Assembly (NCBI GenBank): GCA_030600625.1
Contig: JAUVLS010000013.1
Coordinates: forward strand, 1-13,547
Source: Bacteroidales bacterium
Lineage (GTDB): Bacteria > Bacteroidota > Bacteroidia > Bacteroidales > UBA12077
Direction of reading: 5' to 3'
Length of the DNA stretch: 13,547 bases
Positions 1 through 7,488 of this stretch are shown here, one piece after another. A program made the translations under genes and the position numbers. Each line of letters starts with the position of its first letter. The stretch's first letter is position 1. The notes below the pieces were generated by a model. That model made no database searches. It had not been told where the DNA came from and saw only the letters and a list, made by a program, of their open reading frames with translations.

Positions 1-90
1 AATTTGTTGATAATTTTCTTTGTGCTGCTTTTTTAGCAATTGAAGATCATCTATACTCTCTTTTATCAATAATATTGCTTGTCTTCCCAT
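1..90 (-). CDS. 5' end of an unidentified reverse-strand gene, cut by the window edge
   Basis: An open frame on the reverse strand starts at an ATG (complement of 88-90) and stays open for 30 codons to the window edge. An in-frame stop just upstream (complement of 103-105) leaves this ATG as the only good start. The peptide begins MGRQAILLIKESIDDLQLLK and continues with K, Q, H and E residues. The amphipathic I-K-E-S-x-x-D-L-x-x-L pattern recalls the N-terminal helix of IS630-like or HTH-containing transposases in this phylum, but 30 residues are too few to assign a family. It points away from all other genes and from the repeat at 137. If it is a transposase, it would fit the rearranged look of the next 1.3 kb. 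It could also be a chance open frame. Confidence 0.35.
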   Translation of the reverse strand, partial: MGRQAILLIKESIDDLQLLKKQHKENYQQI

Positions 91-136
91 ATGGGAAAAA
101 TACTAAATATATACGACAATATGATATTAAATTGGT

Positions 137-405
137 ATAACAGGTCTGTGAGCTTGGTTAATATCTATGTTAATAAATTTTTATTTTATCCAAAACCCTT
201 CTAAAATTGATGTTCTTGATGTTATTAACAATCCTTGTGAGGATTAAAATTAAACATAATTTTTAATTCTGAATTTTTTTCCTTATGGCGCTACAATCCT
301 TTAATAACAAGGCTTACAGCAATTTACACAAATCGTTAATAACTATTAAGAAATGTTGAAAAGTACGAATACAAACTCCTTGCCCAAACTTATAAGTATG
401 TTTAA
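137..405. repeat. 269-bp direct repeat, copy 1
   Basis: This stretch matches 1086-1354 at a constant offset of 949 bases with no indels. I count 8 substitutions in 269 positions (241, 289, 293, 320, 327, 383, 384 and 401), about 97% identity. Similarity starts sharply at ATAACAGGTCTG and ends at TTAA, inside a promoter-like box. It has no long open frame. It contains the 9-mer TGTTAATAA once on each strand (168-176; 222-230 reversed), CGTTAATAA at 334-342 and TTATCCAAA at 186-194. There are no terminal inverted repeats or target duplications that I can see, so it does not look like a complete insertion sequence. Confidence 0.93.
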
Positions 406-410
406 ATTTG
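379..410 (+). promoter_or_regulatory. Bacteroidota-type promoter at the right end of repeat copy 1
   Basis: TAAATTTG at 403-410 is a perfect match to the TAnnTTTG -7 box of the Bacteroidota primary sigma factor. CTTG at 379-382, 20 bp upstream, is one base off the TTTG -33 box. Transcription would start at about 416-418, where the predicted structured RNA begins. The last three bases of the repeat (403-405) supply the start of the -7 box, and the rest is unique sequence. In copy 2 the equivalent box reads TAATTTAG, a weaker match. Confidence 0.5.
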
Positions 411-415
411 TAATT

Positions 416-570
416 GGATATTCCCGAAGAAAGGGACACCAGCAAATATATACTGGCTGACTTTTTAAATTGGTTTCATTAGCCAAAATTTTTAAGCCTT
501 ACCTTTCTCGGATATTCAGGTGTATAGGAGAGAGAAACGGCCTCATTAGCCAAAGTATCTCTCCTTTTTT
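416..570 (+). ncRNA. Predicted small structured RNA with intrinsic terminator
   Basis: No protein frame explains this stretch, but it folds plausibly as RNA. A closing helix pairs 424-434 with 502-511 (10 bp, one bulged A). Inside it is a large open bubble (435-453 against 486-501), then an inner stem pairing TGGCTGA (454-460) with TTAGCCA (479-485). An alternative CCAG/CTGG stem (439-442 with 453-456) competes with the inner stem. The motif GGATATTC occurs at both ends of the fold (416-423 and 510-517), and TCATTAGCCAAA occurs twice (476-487 and 543-554), the second time in the terminator loop. A promoter lies just upstream and a terminator closes the unit, giving a transcript of about 150 nt. 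The rod with a central bubble recalls 6S-type RNAs, including the 6S-Flavo family. A regulatory leader of the lost ENPP-type gene is an alternative. The pairing was read by eye, not computed. Confidence 0.4.
526..570 (+). terminator. Intrinsic terminator of the predicted small RNA
   Basis: AGGAGAGA (526-533) pairs perfectly with TCTCTCCT (558-565), and the run of T continues to 570. The 24-nt loop contains a smaller GGC/GCC hairpin (539-541 with 549-551). No gene ends just upstream, so this terminator supports a short noncoding transcript starting near 416. Confidence 0.6.
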
Positions 571-838
571 ATAAATACAAATTTAATACGTAAATCTTTA
601 CTTTGAAAATTTCTGAAACCTTATTTTTTAACAAAAAAACCAAAATTACAAGCCTTTAAAATACATCATATTACAAGTGTGAAATTTAGTTTTTGTTAAT
701 AAAGTTTTGTTTTTTTACTTTTTTATTGATTTTATTTAAACATGAAATTAGGTCAAATTTCAAATAGTATTTACAATTAAAATAGATAGCTTCGTGTTAT
801 CTGTCCGGATCAGTTTTTTTTATTGGCAATAATTTTAG
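571..838. other. AT-rich intergenic stretch without a recognisable gene
   Basis: I see no coding frame here. It contains one more TGTTAATAA (694-702), a short inverted repeat TGAAATT/AATTTCA (743-749 with 756-762), and long runs of T and A. It probably represents decayed or rearranged sequence between the small RNA and the ENPP remnant, whose upstream coding part is missing. Confidence 0.6.
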
Positions 839-1021
839 TTTTGGATCTTCCTGTATGTAATTTTTTATGCTTATGGACAGGCATTTAAAGAAGGATATAA
901 ACATCATGCAATAAATAACATCGACCTATATCCTCTAATTTGTGAAATCCTTGAACTTGAACCGGCAAAAGTTGATGGCAAACTGGAAAATACTTTCCAA
1001 ATGTTAAAAAAGCAGGATTAA
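839..1021 (+). pseudogene. C-terminal remnant of an ENPP-type nucleotide pyrophosphatase/phosphodiesterase
   Basis: An open frame between a TAG (836-838) and a TAA (1019-1021) has no plausible start codon, but its translation looks like the tail of the type I phosphodiesterase/nucleotide pyrophosphatase family (alkaline phosphatase superfamily). It reads FYAYGQAFKEGYK, then NNIDLYPLICEILELEP, then AKVDGKLENTFQML before the stop. This matches the family's usual ending: a [F/M]-x-A-x-G-P-A-F-K segment, a N-[I/V]-x-[I/V/L]-Y-x-L-[I/M]-C-x-[I/L]-L block and a P-x-x-[V/N]-[D/N]-G-x-L tail. Recognisable homology begins near 857. The catalytic part and the metal-binding DHGM and HGYDN regions are absent, so no enzyme can be made. 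In this phylum these enzymes are usually exported and cleave nucleotides or phosphodiesters. The fragment lies between the two 269-bp repeats, consistent with deletion or rearrangement. Confidence 0.6.
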
Positions 1022-1085
1022 AGATAAATTTATTTAAAAAGTACTTGTTTTAATGCTATTTTGTAATATGCAATAAAACAAACAC

Positions 1086-1354
1086 ATAACAGGTCTGTGA
1101 GCTTGGTTAATATCTATGTTAATAAATTTTTATTTTATCCAAAACCCTTCTAAAATTGATGTTCTTGATGTTATTAACAATCCTTGTGAAGATTAAAATT
1201 AAACATAATTTTTAATTCTGAATTTTTTTCCTTATGGTGCTATAATCCTTTAATAACAAGGCTTACAGTAATTTATACAAATCGTTAATAACTATTAAGA
1301 AATGTTGAAAAGTACGAATACAAACTCCTTGTGCAAACTTATAAGTATGCTTAA
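1086..1354. repeat. 269-bp direct repeat, copy 2 (upstream region of nrdJ)
   Basis: Second copy of the repeat at 137-405, about 97% identical. Most differences are C or G in copy 1 and T or A here. It ends 75 bp before the first nrdJ start. CTTG (1328-1331) with TAATTTAG (1352-1359) sits where copy 1 has its promoter, with one mismatch in the -7 box, so it may drive nrdJ weakly. TGTTAATAA recurs at 1117-1125 and, reversed, at 1171-1179. A 64-bp spacer (1022-1085) between the ENPP remnant and this repeat contains only a weak AT hairpin, TTGTTTTA/TAAAACAA (1045-1052 with 1074-1081). Confidence 0.93.
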
Positions 1355-1429
1355 TTTAGCATTACCTTTTCTGAAAGTGTTACAAAAACATAATCGATTA
1401 ATCATAAACTTATTATAAATCTGCTTTAA

Positions 1430-4027
1430 ATGGATGTAAAAAGAATGGCGACGGATGAAAAAACAACCAGGGTTTCGCAAGAAAAAATATCCCGAAAGCT
1501 TTCGGGACAAAGAACATATACTTTTGATGAGGCTTTTAAAAGCTCAAAAGAGTATTTTGGTGGGGATGAACTTGCTGCTCGTGTTTGGGCAAACAAATAT
1601 GCATTAAAAGATTCGTATGGTAATTTATTTGAAATAAACCCAAATGAAATGCATATAAGACTTGCAAAAGAAATTGCAAGAATTGAAAATCGCTATTCAA
1701 ACCCAATGAGTGAAGAAAAAATTTATGGGCTTTTAAAAGATTTTAAATACATTATTCCTCAGGGAGGTCCAATGTCGGGTATTGGAAATAAATACCAGAT
1801 TGCTTCATTATCGAATTGTTTTGTTATTGGACATAAAAATCCTGCTGATTCTTATGGTGGAATTATGAAAATAGATCAGGAGCAGGTGCAATTAATGAAA
1901 CGCCGTGGAGGTGTTGGTCATGATTTATCACATATACGCCCACAGGGGAGTCCTGTATTAAATAGTGCACTTACTTCTACAGGAGTAGTTCCATTTATGG
2001 AAAGATATTCAAACTCGACTCGTGAGGTTGCTCAGGATGGCCGAAGAGGAGCACTTATGCTTAGTATTTCAAGTAAACATCCTGATGCAGAAAAATTTAT
2101 TGATGCAAAACTTGAAACAGGAAAAGTTACCGGTGCAAATATTTCTGTACGAATTGATAATGAATTTATGCAGTCGGTAGTAGAAAAGAAACCATATACT
2201 CAGCAGTATCCAGTTGAGTCAACAGAGCCAACTTTTAAACAAACTACTGATGCCGGGAAAATATGGAAAAAAATCGTACATAATGCATGGAAATCTGCAG
2301 AGCCGGGTATCTTATTCTGGGATACAATAATAAATGAGTCAGTAGCAGATTGTTATGCGGACTTGGGATATAAAACAGTTTCTACAAATCCTTGTGGCGA
2401 AATTCCTCTTTGCCCTTACGATAGTTGTAGATTATTAGCAGTTAACTTATATAGCTATGTGGAAAATCCATTTACTACGGATGCAAAATTTAATTTTGAG
2501 CTATTCAAAGAACATGTGGGTTATGCTCAAAAAATAATGGATGATATTATTGACCTTGAATTAGAAAAAATTGATGCTATTTTAAGTAAAATTGAACGTG
2601 ATCCTGAAGATTACGAATTTAAAATGGTTGAAGATAAGCTTTGGAGAAATATTAGAACAAAAGCTGTAGAAGGAAGAAGAACAGGTGTAGGTATTACAGC
2701 CGAAGGTGATATGTTGGCTGCTTTGGGTTTGCGTTATGGAAGTGAAATTGCTGTTGATTTTTCAGAAGAAGTTCACAAAACAATAGCTTTAGCGGCATAT
2801 CGTTCGTCTGTTAATATGGCTAAAGAGCGTGGAGTTTTTGAGATATATGATGTTCAGAAAGAAAAGGATAATCCTTTTATTTTAAGATTAAAAGAACAAG
2901 ACGAGCAACTATATGCTGATATGGTTCAGTACGGAAGAAGAAACATTGCTTTATTAACTATTGCTCCAACAGGTACTACAAGTTTGATGACTCAAACTAC
3001 ATCTGGTATTGAGCCTGTATTCATGCCTGTTTATAAGCGAAGAAGAAAAGTTAATCCAAACGATTCGGATACAACAGTTTCATTTATCGATGAAATAGGA
3101 GATTCATGGGAAGAATATAATGTATTTCACCACAAGTTTATAGATTGGTTAAATATTAATGGTTACAAGCCCGAAGAAATAAAAACCATGTCTGATGATG
3201 AGATTGATGCCATTATCGAAAAAACTCCGTATTATAAAGCAACATCAAATGATGTTGATTGGGTTAGTAAAGTGAAAATGCAAGGCAGAATACAAAAGTG
3301 GGTTGATCATTCAATTAGTGTAACTATTAATTTACCGGCAGATGCTACGGAAGAGCTGGTAGGAAAATTATATGTTACAGCCTGGGAGAATGGATGTAAA
3401 GGAGTCACTGTTTACAGAGAAGGTTCTCGTACGGGAGTTTTAGTTTCAAATAAAAAAGGAAAGAAAGCAGGAGAGCAATCTACTAATAGACGTCCAAAAG
3501 TATTAAAGGCAGAAATAATTCGATTTAATAATAATGACGAAAAATGGATTGCTTTTGTTGGTATAAAGGATGACAGTCCATACGAAATTTTTACAGGATT
3601 GGCCGATAAAGAGATGTTTCCGATTCCGGAATCAATAAAAAAAGGAGAAATCATAAAAGTTAAAGATAGAGAAGGTAAGAGTCGTTATGATTTCCAATAC
3701 ATAGACAAATATGGTTATGAAAATACTATGGGAGGATTATCTCATATGTTTCAAAAAGAATTTTGGAATTATGCTAAATTAATTTCCGGAGTATTACGTC
3801 ACGGAATGCCTATTCCTTATGTTGTTAATTTGGTTCAGTCATTAAGATTAGATAGCGAAACGATAAATACCTGGAAGAATGGTGTTGAACGTGCATTAAA
3901 AAGATACATTCCTGACGGAACAAAACCAAAAATGGGAACAAAATGCCAGGAATGTGGATCGGAAAGCGTTGTATATCAAGAAGGATGTTTAATTTGTCAG
4001 AATTGTGGACATTCAAAATGTGGATAA
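1430..4027 (+). CDS. nrdJ: Adenosylcobalamin-dependent (class II) ribonucleotide reductase
   Basis: Reduces ribonucleotides to deoxyribonucleotides in the cytoplasm using a thiyl radical generated from adenosylcobalamin, so it works with or without oxygen. The 865-residue protein shows the key residues: C130 and C333 (redox pair), and N320, C322 and E324 in NPCGEIPLC (C322 carries the radical). These match C134, C322, C333, N320 and E324 of the Thermotoga maritima enzyme. PTGTTS is at 513-518. The C-terminus is a cysteine-rich tail (C839, C842, C853, C856, C859, C864) of the kind that re-reduces the active site or binds zinc. The conserved family sequence begins around Q27-R-T-Y-T-F. The preceding 26 residues are an extension containing a palindromic DNA element. 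ATG 1430 and ATG 1445 (residue 6) are both possible starts. I see no cobalamin riboswitch upstream. Confidence 0.97.
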   Translation: MDVKRMATDEKTTRVSQEKISRKLSGQRTYTFDEAFKSSKEYFGGDELAARVWANKYALKDSYGNLFEINPNEMHIRLAKEIARIENRYSNPMSEEKIYGLLKDFKYIIPQGGPMSGIGNKYQIASLSNCFVIGHKNPADSYGGIMKIDQEQVQLMKRRGGVGHDLSHIRPQGSPVLNSALTSTGVVPFMERYSNSTREVAQDGRRGALMLSISSKHPDAEKFIDAKLETGKVTGANISVRIDNEFMQSVVEKKPYTQQYPVESTEPTFKQTTDAGKIWKKIVHNAWKSAEPGILFWDTIINESVADCYADLGYKTVSTNPCGEIPLCPYDSCRLLAVNLYSYVENPFTTDAKFNFELFKEHVGYAQKIMDDIIDLELEKIDAILSKIERDPEDYEFKMVEDKLWRNIRTKAVEGRRTGVGITAEGDMLAALGLRYGSEIAVDFSEEVHKTIALAAYRSSVNMAKERGVFEIYDVQKEKDNPFILRLKEQDEQLYADMVQYGRRNIALLTIAPTGTTSLMTQTTSGIEPVFMPVYKRRRKVNPNDSDTTVSFIDEIGDSWEEYNVFHHKFIDWLNINGYKPEEIKTMSDDEIDAIIEKTPYYKATSNDVDWVSKVKMQGRIQKWVDHSISVTINLPADATEELVGKLYVTAWENGCKGVTVYREGSRTGVLVSNKKGKKAGEQSTNRRPKVLKAEIIRFNNNDEKWIAFVGIKDDSPYEIFTGLADKEMFPIPESIKKGEIIKVKDREGKSRYDFQYIDKYGYENTMGGLSHMFQKEFWNYAKLISGVLRHGMPIPYVVNLVQSLRLDSETINTWKNGVERALKRYIPDGTKPKMGTKCQECGSESVVYQEGCLICQNCGHSKCG
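1490..1507. repeat. 18-bp perfect palindrome inside the 5' coding region of nrdJ
   Basis: TCCCGAAAGCTTTCGGGA is a perfect inverted repeat encoding S-R-K-L-S-G in frame, just before the conserved part of NrdJ begins. Short palindromes of the CCCGAnAGCTnTCGGG type are common dispersed elements in Bacteroidota genomes. Its in-frame position in a nonconserved N-terminal extension suggests insertion of a REP-like element. In mRNA it would form a hairpin about 45-60 nt after the start codon. Confidence 0.75.
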
Positions 4028-4076
4028 AAGTTTACTGTTAGTATTTGTAATGAGAGCCTAAACAGGCTGTATTAAT

Positions 4077-4103
4077 AAAAACCCGGGTTTAACCCGGGTT
4101 TTT
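4077..4103. terminator. Terminator after nrdJ
   Basis: AAAAACCCGGG (4077-4087), loop TTTAA, CCCGGGTTTTT (4093-4103): a GC-rich stem flanked by A and T runs, working in either direction. It lies 50 bp after the nrdJ stop and separates nrdJ from the tdh operon. Confidence 0.9.
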
Positions 4104-4144
4104 CGTTTTAGAAAAGACTAAGTGTTGTAAAAGATAATTTTGAA

Positions 4145-4176
4145 TTTCATAAAGAAGCTTTTATACCTTATTTTTG
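4145..4176 (+). promoter_or_regulatory. Promoter of the tdh-gltX-tatD-tcdA operon
   Basis: TATTTTTG (4169-4176) fits the TAnnTTTG -7 box exactly. TTTC (4145-4148), 20 bp upstream, is one base off the -33 box. A start near 4183 gives a leader of about 29 nt before the ATG at 4212. It is the only good promoter I see before the four-gene block. Confidence 0.5.
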
Positions 4177-4196
4177 CTTTATGAATTCATCAATAA

Positions 4197-4214
4197 TAAA
4201 ATTAATATATTATG
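4197..4214 (+). promoter_or_regulatory. A-rich translation start region of tdh
   Basis: TAAAATTAATATATTATG, ending in the tdh ATG, recurs base for base at the lipoprotein gene (10840-10857). There is no Shine-Dalgarno sequence. TAAAA-type A-rich leaders close to the start codon are known to matter for translation in Bacteroidota. The identity supports ATG 4212 over ATG 4224 as the tdh start. Confidence 0.45.
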
Positions 4215-5246
4215 GCAAATAAAATGAAAGCTCTTGTAAAATCTAAACCTGAAAAAGGTTTGTGGATGGAAGAGGTTGATATCCCTGAAGTTGGAGTTAA
4301 TGATATTCTTATTAAAGTTAAAAAATCAGCTATTTGCGGGACTGATTTGCATATATACCGTTGGGATGAGTGGTCGCAAAATACAATCAAAACACCTATG
4401 ACTATTGGTCATGAATATGTTGGAACAGTGGCTGAAATGGGTGTAGGAGTTACGGGATTTGAAGTTGGCGAAAGGGTTACAGGCGAAGGACATATAGCGT
4501 GTGGTCATTGTAGAAATTGTCGTCGTGGACGTAAACATGTTTGTGAAAATACTATTGGAATAGGTGTTAACCGAAATGGGTCATTCGCAGAATATGTTGT
4601 TGTTCCTGCATCTAATGTTATGAAAATGAATCCGGCTATTCCTGATGAAATGTTAGCTATCATGGATCCGTTTGGAAATGCTACACATACAGCTCTTTCA
4701 TGGTCGTTGATAGGAGAAGATGTACTGGTTACGGGTGCCGGCTTAATTGGTAGTATGTGTGTGGCCATAGCTAAATTTGCAGGAGCACGCTATGTTGTTG
4801 CAACAGAGACTAATGAATATAGAATAGAACTTGCAAAAAAAATGGGTGCTACAAGAGTAGTTAATCCATTGAAAGAAAATCTTGGTGATGTTGTAAAAGA
4901 ACTTGGGATGGTTGGTTTTGATATTGGATTGGAATGTTCCGGGTCGCCACATGCATTTAACGATATGCTGGATCATATGTATAACTCCGGTAAAATATCA
5001 TTGCTGGGGATACTGCCTCCAAAAACAGGAATTAATTGGGATAAAGTAATTTTTAAAGGACTTACTTTAAAAGGAATTTATGGTAGAGAAATGTTTGAAA
5101 CTTGGTATCAGATGGAGCAAATGTTACATTCCGGATTAGATTTAAGCCCAATGATTACGCATCAATTCCCAATTAATGAATTTGAAAAGGGATTTGAAAT
5201 TATGGATGAAGGAAATTGCGGTAAAGTTATCTTGAACTGGGAGTAA
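4212..5246 (+). CDS. tdh: Zinc-dependent L-threonine 3-dehydrogenase
   Basis: Oxidises L-threonine with NAD+ to 2-amino-3-ketobutyrate, which a CoA ligase (Kbl) cleaves to glycine and acetyl-CoA or which decays to aminoacetone. At 344 residues it fits the medium-chain dehydrogenase family and resembles E. coli Tdh (341) along its whole length. Catalytic zinc ligands are C42 (ICGTD), H67 and E68 (GHEYVG). The structural zinc site is C97, C100, C103 and C111. The NAD-binding loop is GAGLIG at 175-180. [19 protein letters not shown] near the C-terminus is characteristic of Tdh rather than sorbitol or alcohol dehydrogenases. The internal M5 (ATG 4224) aligns with the E. coli start, but the A-rich leader favours 4212. 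First gene of a likely four-gene operon. The usual partner kbl is not in the window. Confidence 0.96.
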   Translation: MANKMKALVKSKPEKGLWMEEVDIPEVGVNDILIKVKKSAICGTDLHIYRWDEWSQNTIKTPMTIGHEYVGTVAEMGVGVTGFEVGERVTGEGHIACGHCRNCRRGRKHVCENTIGIGVNRNGSFAEYVVVPASNVMKMNPAIPDEMLAIMDPFGNATHTALSWSLIGEDVLVTGAGLIGSMCVAIAKFAGARYVVATETNEYRIELAKKMGATRVVNPLKENLGDVVKELGMVGFDIGLECSGSPHAFNDMLDHMYNSGKISLLGILPPKTGINWDKVIFKGLTLKGIYGREMFETWYQMEQMLHSGLDLSPMITHQFPINEFEKGFEIMDEGNCGKVILNWE

Positions 5247-5258
5247 AATATTATTATC

Positions 5259-6794
5259 ATGAATAACAGAAAAGTAAGAGTGCGTTTTGCGCCAAGCCCT
5301 ACAGGGCCACTACATATTGGAGGAGTCAGAACTGCATTATTTAATTATCTTTTTGCAAAGAAAAATAATGGACTATTTATTCTAAGAATAGAAGATACAG
5401 ATCAAACCAGGTATGTGGACGGAGCTGAAGATTATATCGTAGAGTCGTTGAGGTGGTGTGGAATTGAAATAGACGAAGGTATAGAAGAAGGAGGCGCTTA
5501 TGGTCCGTATCGTCAGTCAGACAGAAAAGAAATATACAAGGAGTTTGCAGAGAGCTTGGTAAATTCAGAAAATGCATATTATGCGTTTGATACTGCCGAA
5601 GAATTAGAAGTAATGCGTGAAAAACTGAAAGCAGAGAAAAGCAGTGTTCAACAATATAATGCTATTACCAGAAGCAATATGAGAAACTCTCTTACTTTAT
5701 CCGAAGACGAAACAAATAAACTTCTGGATGATGGAGCTCCTTTTGTAATAAGGTTTAAAATGACTGAAAATGAGGAGGTAATCGTTGAAGATCTTATTCG
5801 GGGAACTGTTAAAGTAAACACTGATCAATTAGATGATAAAGTCCTTTTTAAATCGGATGGGATGCCAACATATCATTTGGCTAATATTGTTGATGATCAT
5901 TTAATGAAAATTTCACATGTAATCAGGGGTGAGGAGTGGCTTCCTTCATTGCCATTGCATGTTATGTTGTACAGAGCATTTGGTTGGGAAGAAACGATGC
6001 CTGATTTTGCTCATCTTCCACTATTGTTAAAACCCAGTGGTAAAGGAAAGTTAAGTAAGCGAGATGGTGATGCATTAGGTTTTCCTGTGTTTCCACTTGA
6101 ATGGACTGATCCTAAAACAGATGAAGTTTCAAGAGGTTATCGTGAAGATGGATATTTCCCCGAAGCTTTTGTTAATATGTTAGCATTATTAGGTTGGAAT
6201 CCGGGAACGGAAAAAGAAATTCTTTCAATGAGAGAGCTTATTTCGTCTTTTGATTTATATAAAGTGCATAAAGCCGGAGCTAAATTTGATTATGAGAAAG
6301 CCAAGTGGTTTAACCATAAATATCTTGTTGGAAAATCAGATGAGAAATTGGCAAGAGCATATCAGCTTATTTTAAAAGAAAAAGGGGTTAATGTTGATGA
6401 TAGTTTTGTAATTAAGGTTGTAAAGTTGATTAAAGAGCGAGCTAATTTTGTATCTGAATTTTGGGATCAGTCTTTTTTCTTGTTTCAGGCTCCAAAGGAA
6501 TACGATCCTAAGGTTGTTAAGAAACGCTGGAAAGAAAATACTCCTGTATTACTATCGGAATTAAAAGAGCAATTAGAGAAGCTGGAAATTTTTGATCATG
6601 AAAGTATGGAAAAAGAAATTCAGGATTTTCTTGAAGGAAAAGAAATTGGAATGGGGCAAATAATGAATCCATTCAGATTAACATTGGTAGGTGCCGGAAT
6701 TGGCCCGGGAGTATTAGAAATTGCTGAATTATTGGGTAAAGAAGAAACCTTAAAAAGATTACAAGCTGGTATAGTTAATATAAAAAGAGAATAA
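5259..6794 (+). CDS. gltX: Glutamyl-tRNA synthetase
   Basis: Charges tRNA-Glu with glutamate using ATP, in the cytoplasm. It is a class I synthetase of 511 residues, normal for bacterial GluRS. The HIGH-type signature is HIGG (19-22) within [11 protein letters not shown], and the KMSKS-type signature is KLSKR (264-268). [10 protein letters not shown] (43-52) is typical of the active site. The anticodon-binding domain fills the C-terminal part. It begins 12 bp after tdh, and the tdh stop codon is the first part of a TAAAA leader for this gene. Because a GlnRS gene is also present at 8262-10010, this enzyme probably charges only tRNA-Glu, although specificity cannot be read from the sequence here. 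Confidence 0.97.
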   Translation: MNNRKVRVRFAPSPTGPLHIGGVRTALFNYLFAKKNNGLFILRIEDTDQTRYVDGAEDYIVESLRWCGIEIDEGIEEGGAYGPYRQSDRKEIYKEFAESLVNSENAYYAFDTAEELEVMREKLKAEKSSVQQYNAITRSNMRNSLTLSEDETNKLLDDGAPFVIRFKMTENEEVIVEDLIRGTVKVNTDQLDDKVLFKSDGMPTYHLANIVDDHLMKISHVIRGEEWLPSLPLHVMLYRAFGWEETMPDFAHLPLLLKPSGKGKLSKRDGDALGFPVFPLEWTDPKTDEVSRGYREDGYFPEAFVNMLALLGWNPGTEKEILSMRELISSFDLYKVHKAGAKFDYEKAKWFNHKYLVGKSDEKLARAYQLILKEKGVNVDDSFVIKVVKLIKERANFVSEFWDQSFFLFQAPKEYDPKVVKKRWKENTPVLLSELKEQLEKLEIFDHESMEKEIQDFLEGKEIGMGQIMNPFRLTLVGAGIGPGVLEIAELLGKEETLKRLQAGIVNIKRE

Positions 6795-6810
6795 AATTAT
6801 ATGATGTATA

Positions 6811-7488
6811 ATGAATTTTTCTGAAAATGTGTTTTTGAATTTTCATGCACATCAGCAGATGCCGGCTGAAAATGAAATTGTTATACAAAGTTTATTTTTA
6901 CAAAATGATCTTATCATTAAACATAGTGATAAGATTTTTTTTACAGCAGGTTTACATCCCTGGCATGCTGATCAGCTATCGGAAAGCGAGATTACAGAAC
7001 GTTTAGAAAAGTTAATACAAAATAAATCAATAATTGCTATTGGAGAAACTGGTTTGGATAAATTAAAGGGGGTGGATTGGGAAACTCAAAAAAAAGTTTT
7101 TAGAGCTCATATTGAGATTGCTGATAAATACAATTTACCTTTAATAGTACATTCAGTTAAGGCACATAATGAAGTTTTAAAATTGAAAATTGAATCAAAA
7201 TCTAAAATTCCCTGGGTTATACATCATTTTAACGGGAGTAAACAAATGGCTATGGATTTTATTAATCATGGATTTTATTTATCGCTATGTTATCATATAA
7301 ATAATTCCGGCTCAAAATTAAGTGGTTATCTTGGTGAATTACCTGTCAATAAGATTTTTCTTGAAACAGATGATTTTAATATTGATATTAAGGATTTATA
7401 TTCTGTGGCGGCAAAAAAGTTTAATATGAATACTGAGAATTTTAAAAAACAATTAATTAATAATCTTAATAGTTTATTGAATGGGTAG
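6811..7488 (+). CDS. TatD-family metal-dependent hydrolase, short form
   Basis: An amidohydrolase-superfamily protein of the TatD type, a family whose characterised members are metal-dependent DNases and 3'-5' exonucleases. Metal-binding residues visible in order are H12 and H14 (FHAHQ), E79 (GETGLD), H114 (VHS), H139 (IHHFNGS) and D187 (LETDD). At 225 residues it is shorter than the usual 255-265 but keeps all ligand positions. The first motif reads FHAHQQ rather than the common DTHTHLD. The start at 6811 follows a TAAAATTATATG leader 16 bp after gltX, whose TAA stop forms part of that leader. Its end overlaps tcdA by 8 bp, suggesting translational coupling. The exact substrate is not known from sequence. 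Confidence 0.9.
   Translation: MNFSENVFLNFHAHQQMPAENEIVIQSLFLQNDLIIKHSDKIFFTAGLHPWHADQLSESEITERLEKLIQNKSIIAIGETGLDKLKGVDWETQKKVFRAHIEIADKYNLPLIVHSVKAHNEVLKLKIESKSKIPWVIHHFNGSKQMAMDFINHGFYLSLCYHINNSGSKLSGYLGELPVNKIFLETDDFNIDIKDLYSVAAKKFNMNTENFKKQLINNLNSLLNG

Noticed and set aside
285..359. 24-codon frame starting ATG GCG in repeat copy 1
   Set aside because: In copy 2 a substitution turns the fourth codon into a stop, so the frame is not maintained.
137..1354. CRISPR array or complete insertion sequence
   Set aside because: There are only two long copies, no regular spacers, no terminal inverted repeats and no transposase frame between them.
1022..1429. Cobalamin riboswitch before the B12-dependent reductase
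   Set aside because: I looked for a B12-box-like core (GCCACTG) and find none. Class II RNR genes are often not under such control.
1295..1510. 71-residue reverse frame overlapping repeat copy 2 and the nrdJ start
   Set aside because: It lies antisense to nrdJ, has no family resemblance, and its opening SRKLSG merely mirrors the in-frame palindrome, which encodes the same residues on both strands.
3412..4016. Reverse-strand frames inside nrdJ
   Set aside because: Antisense shadows of a well-supported gene with no recognisable motifs or start signals.
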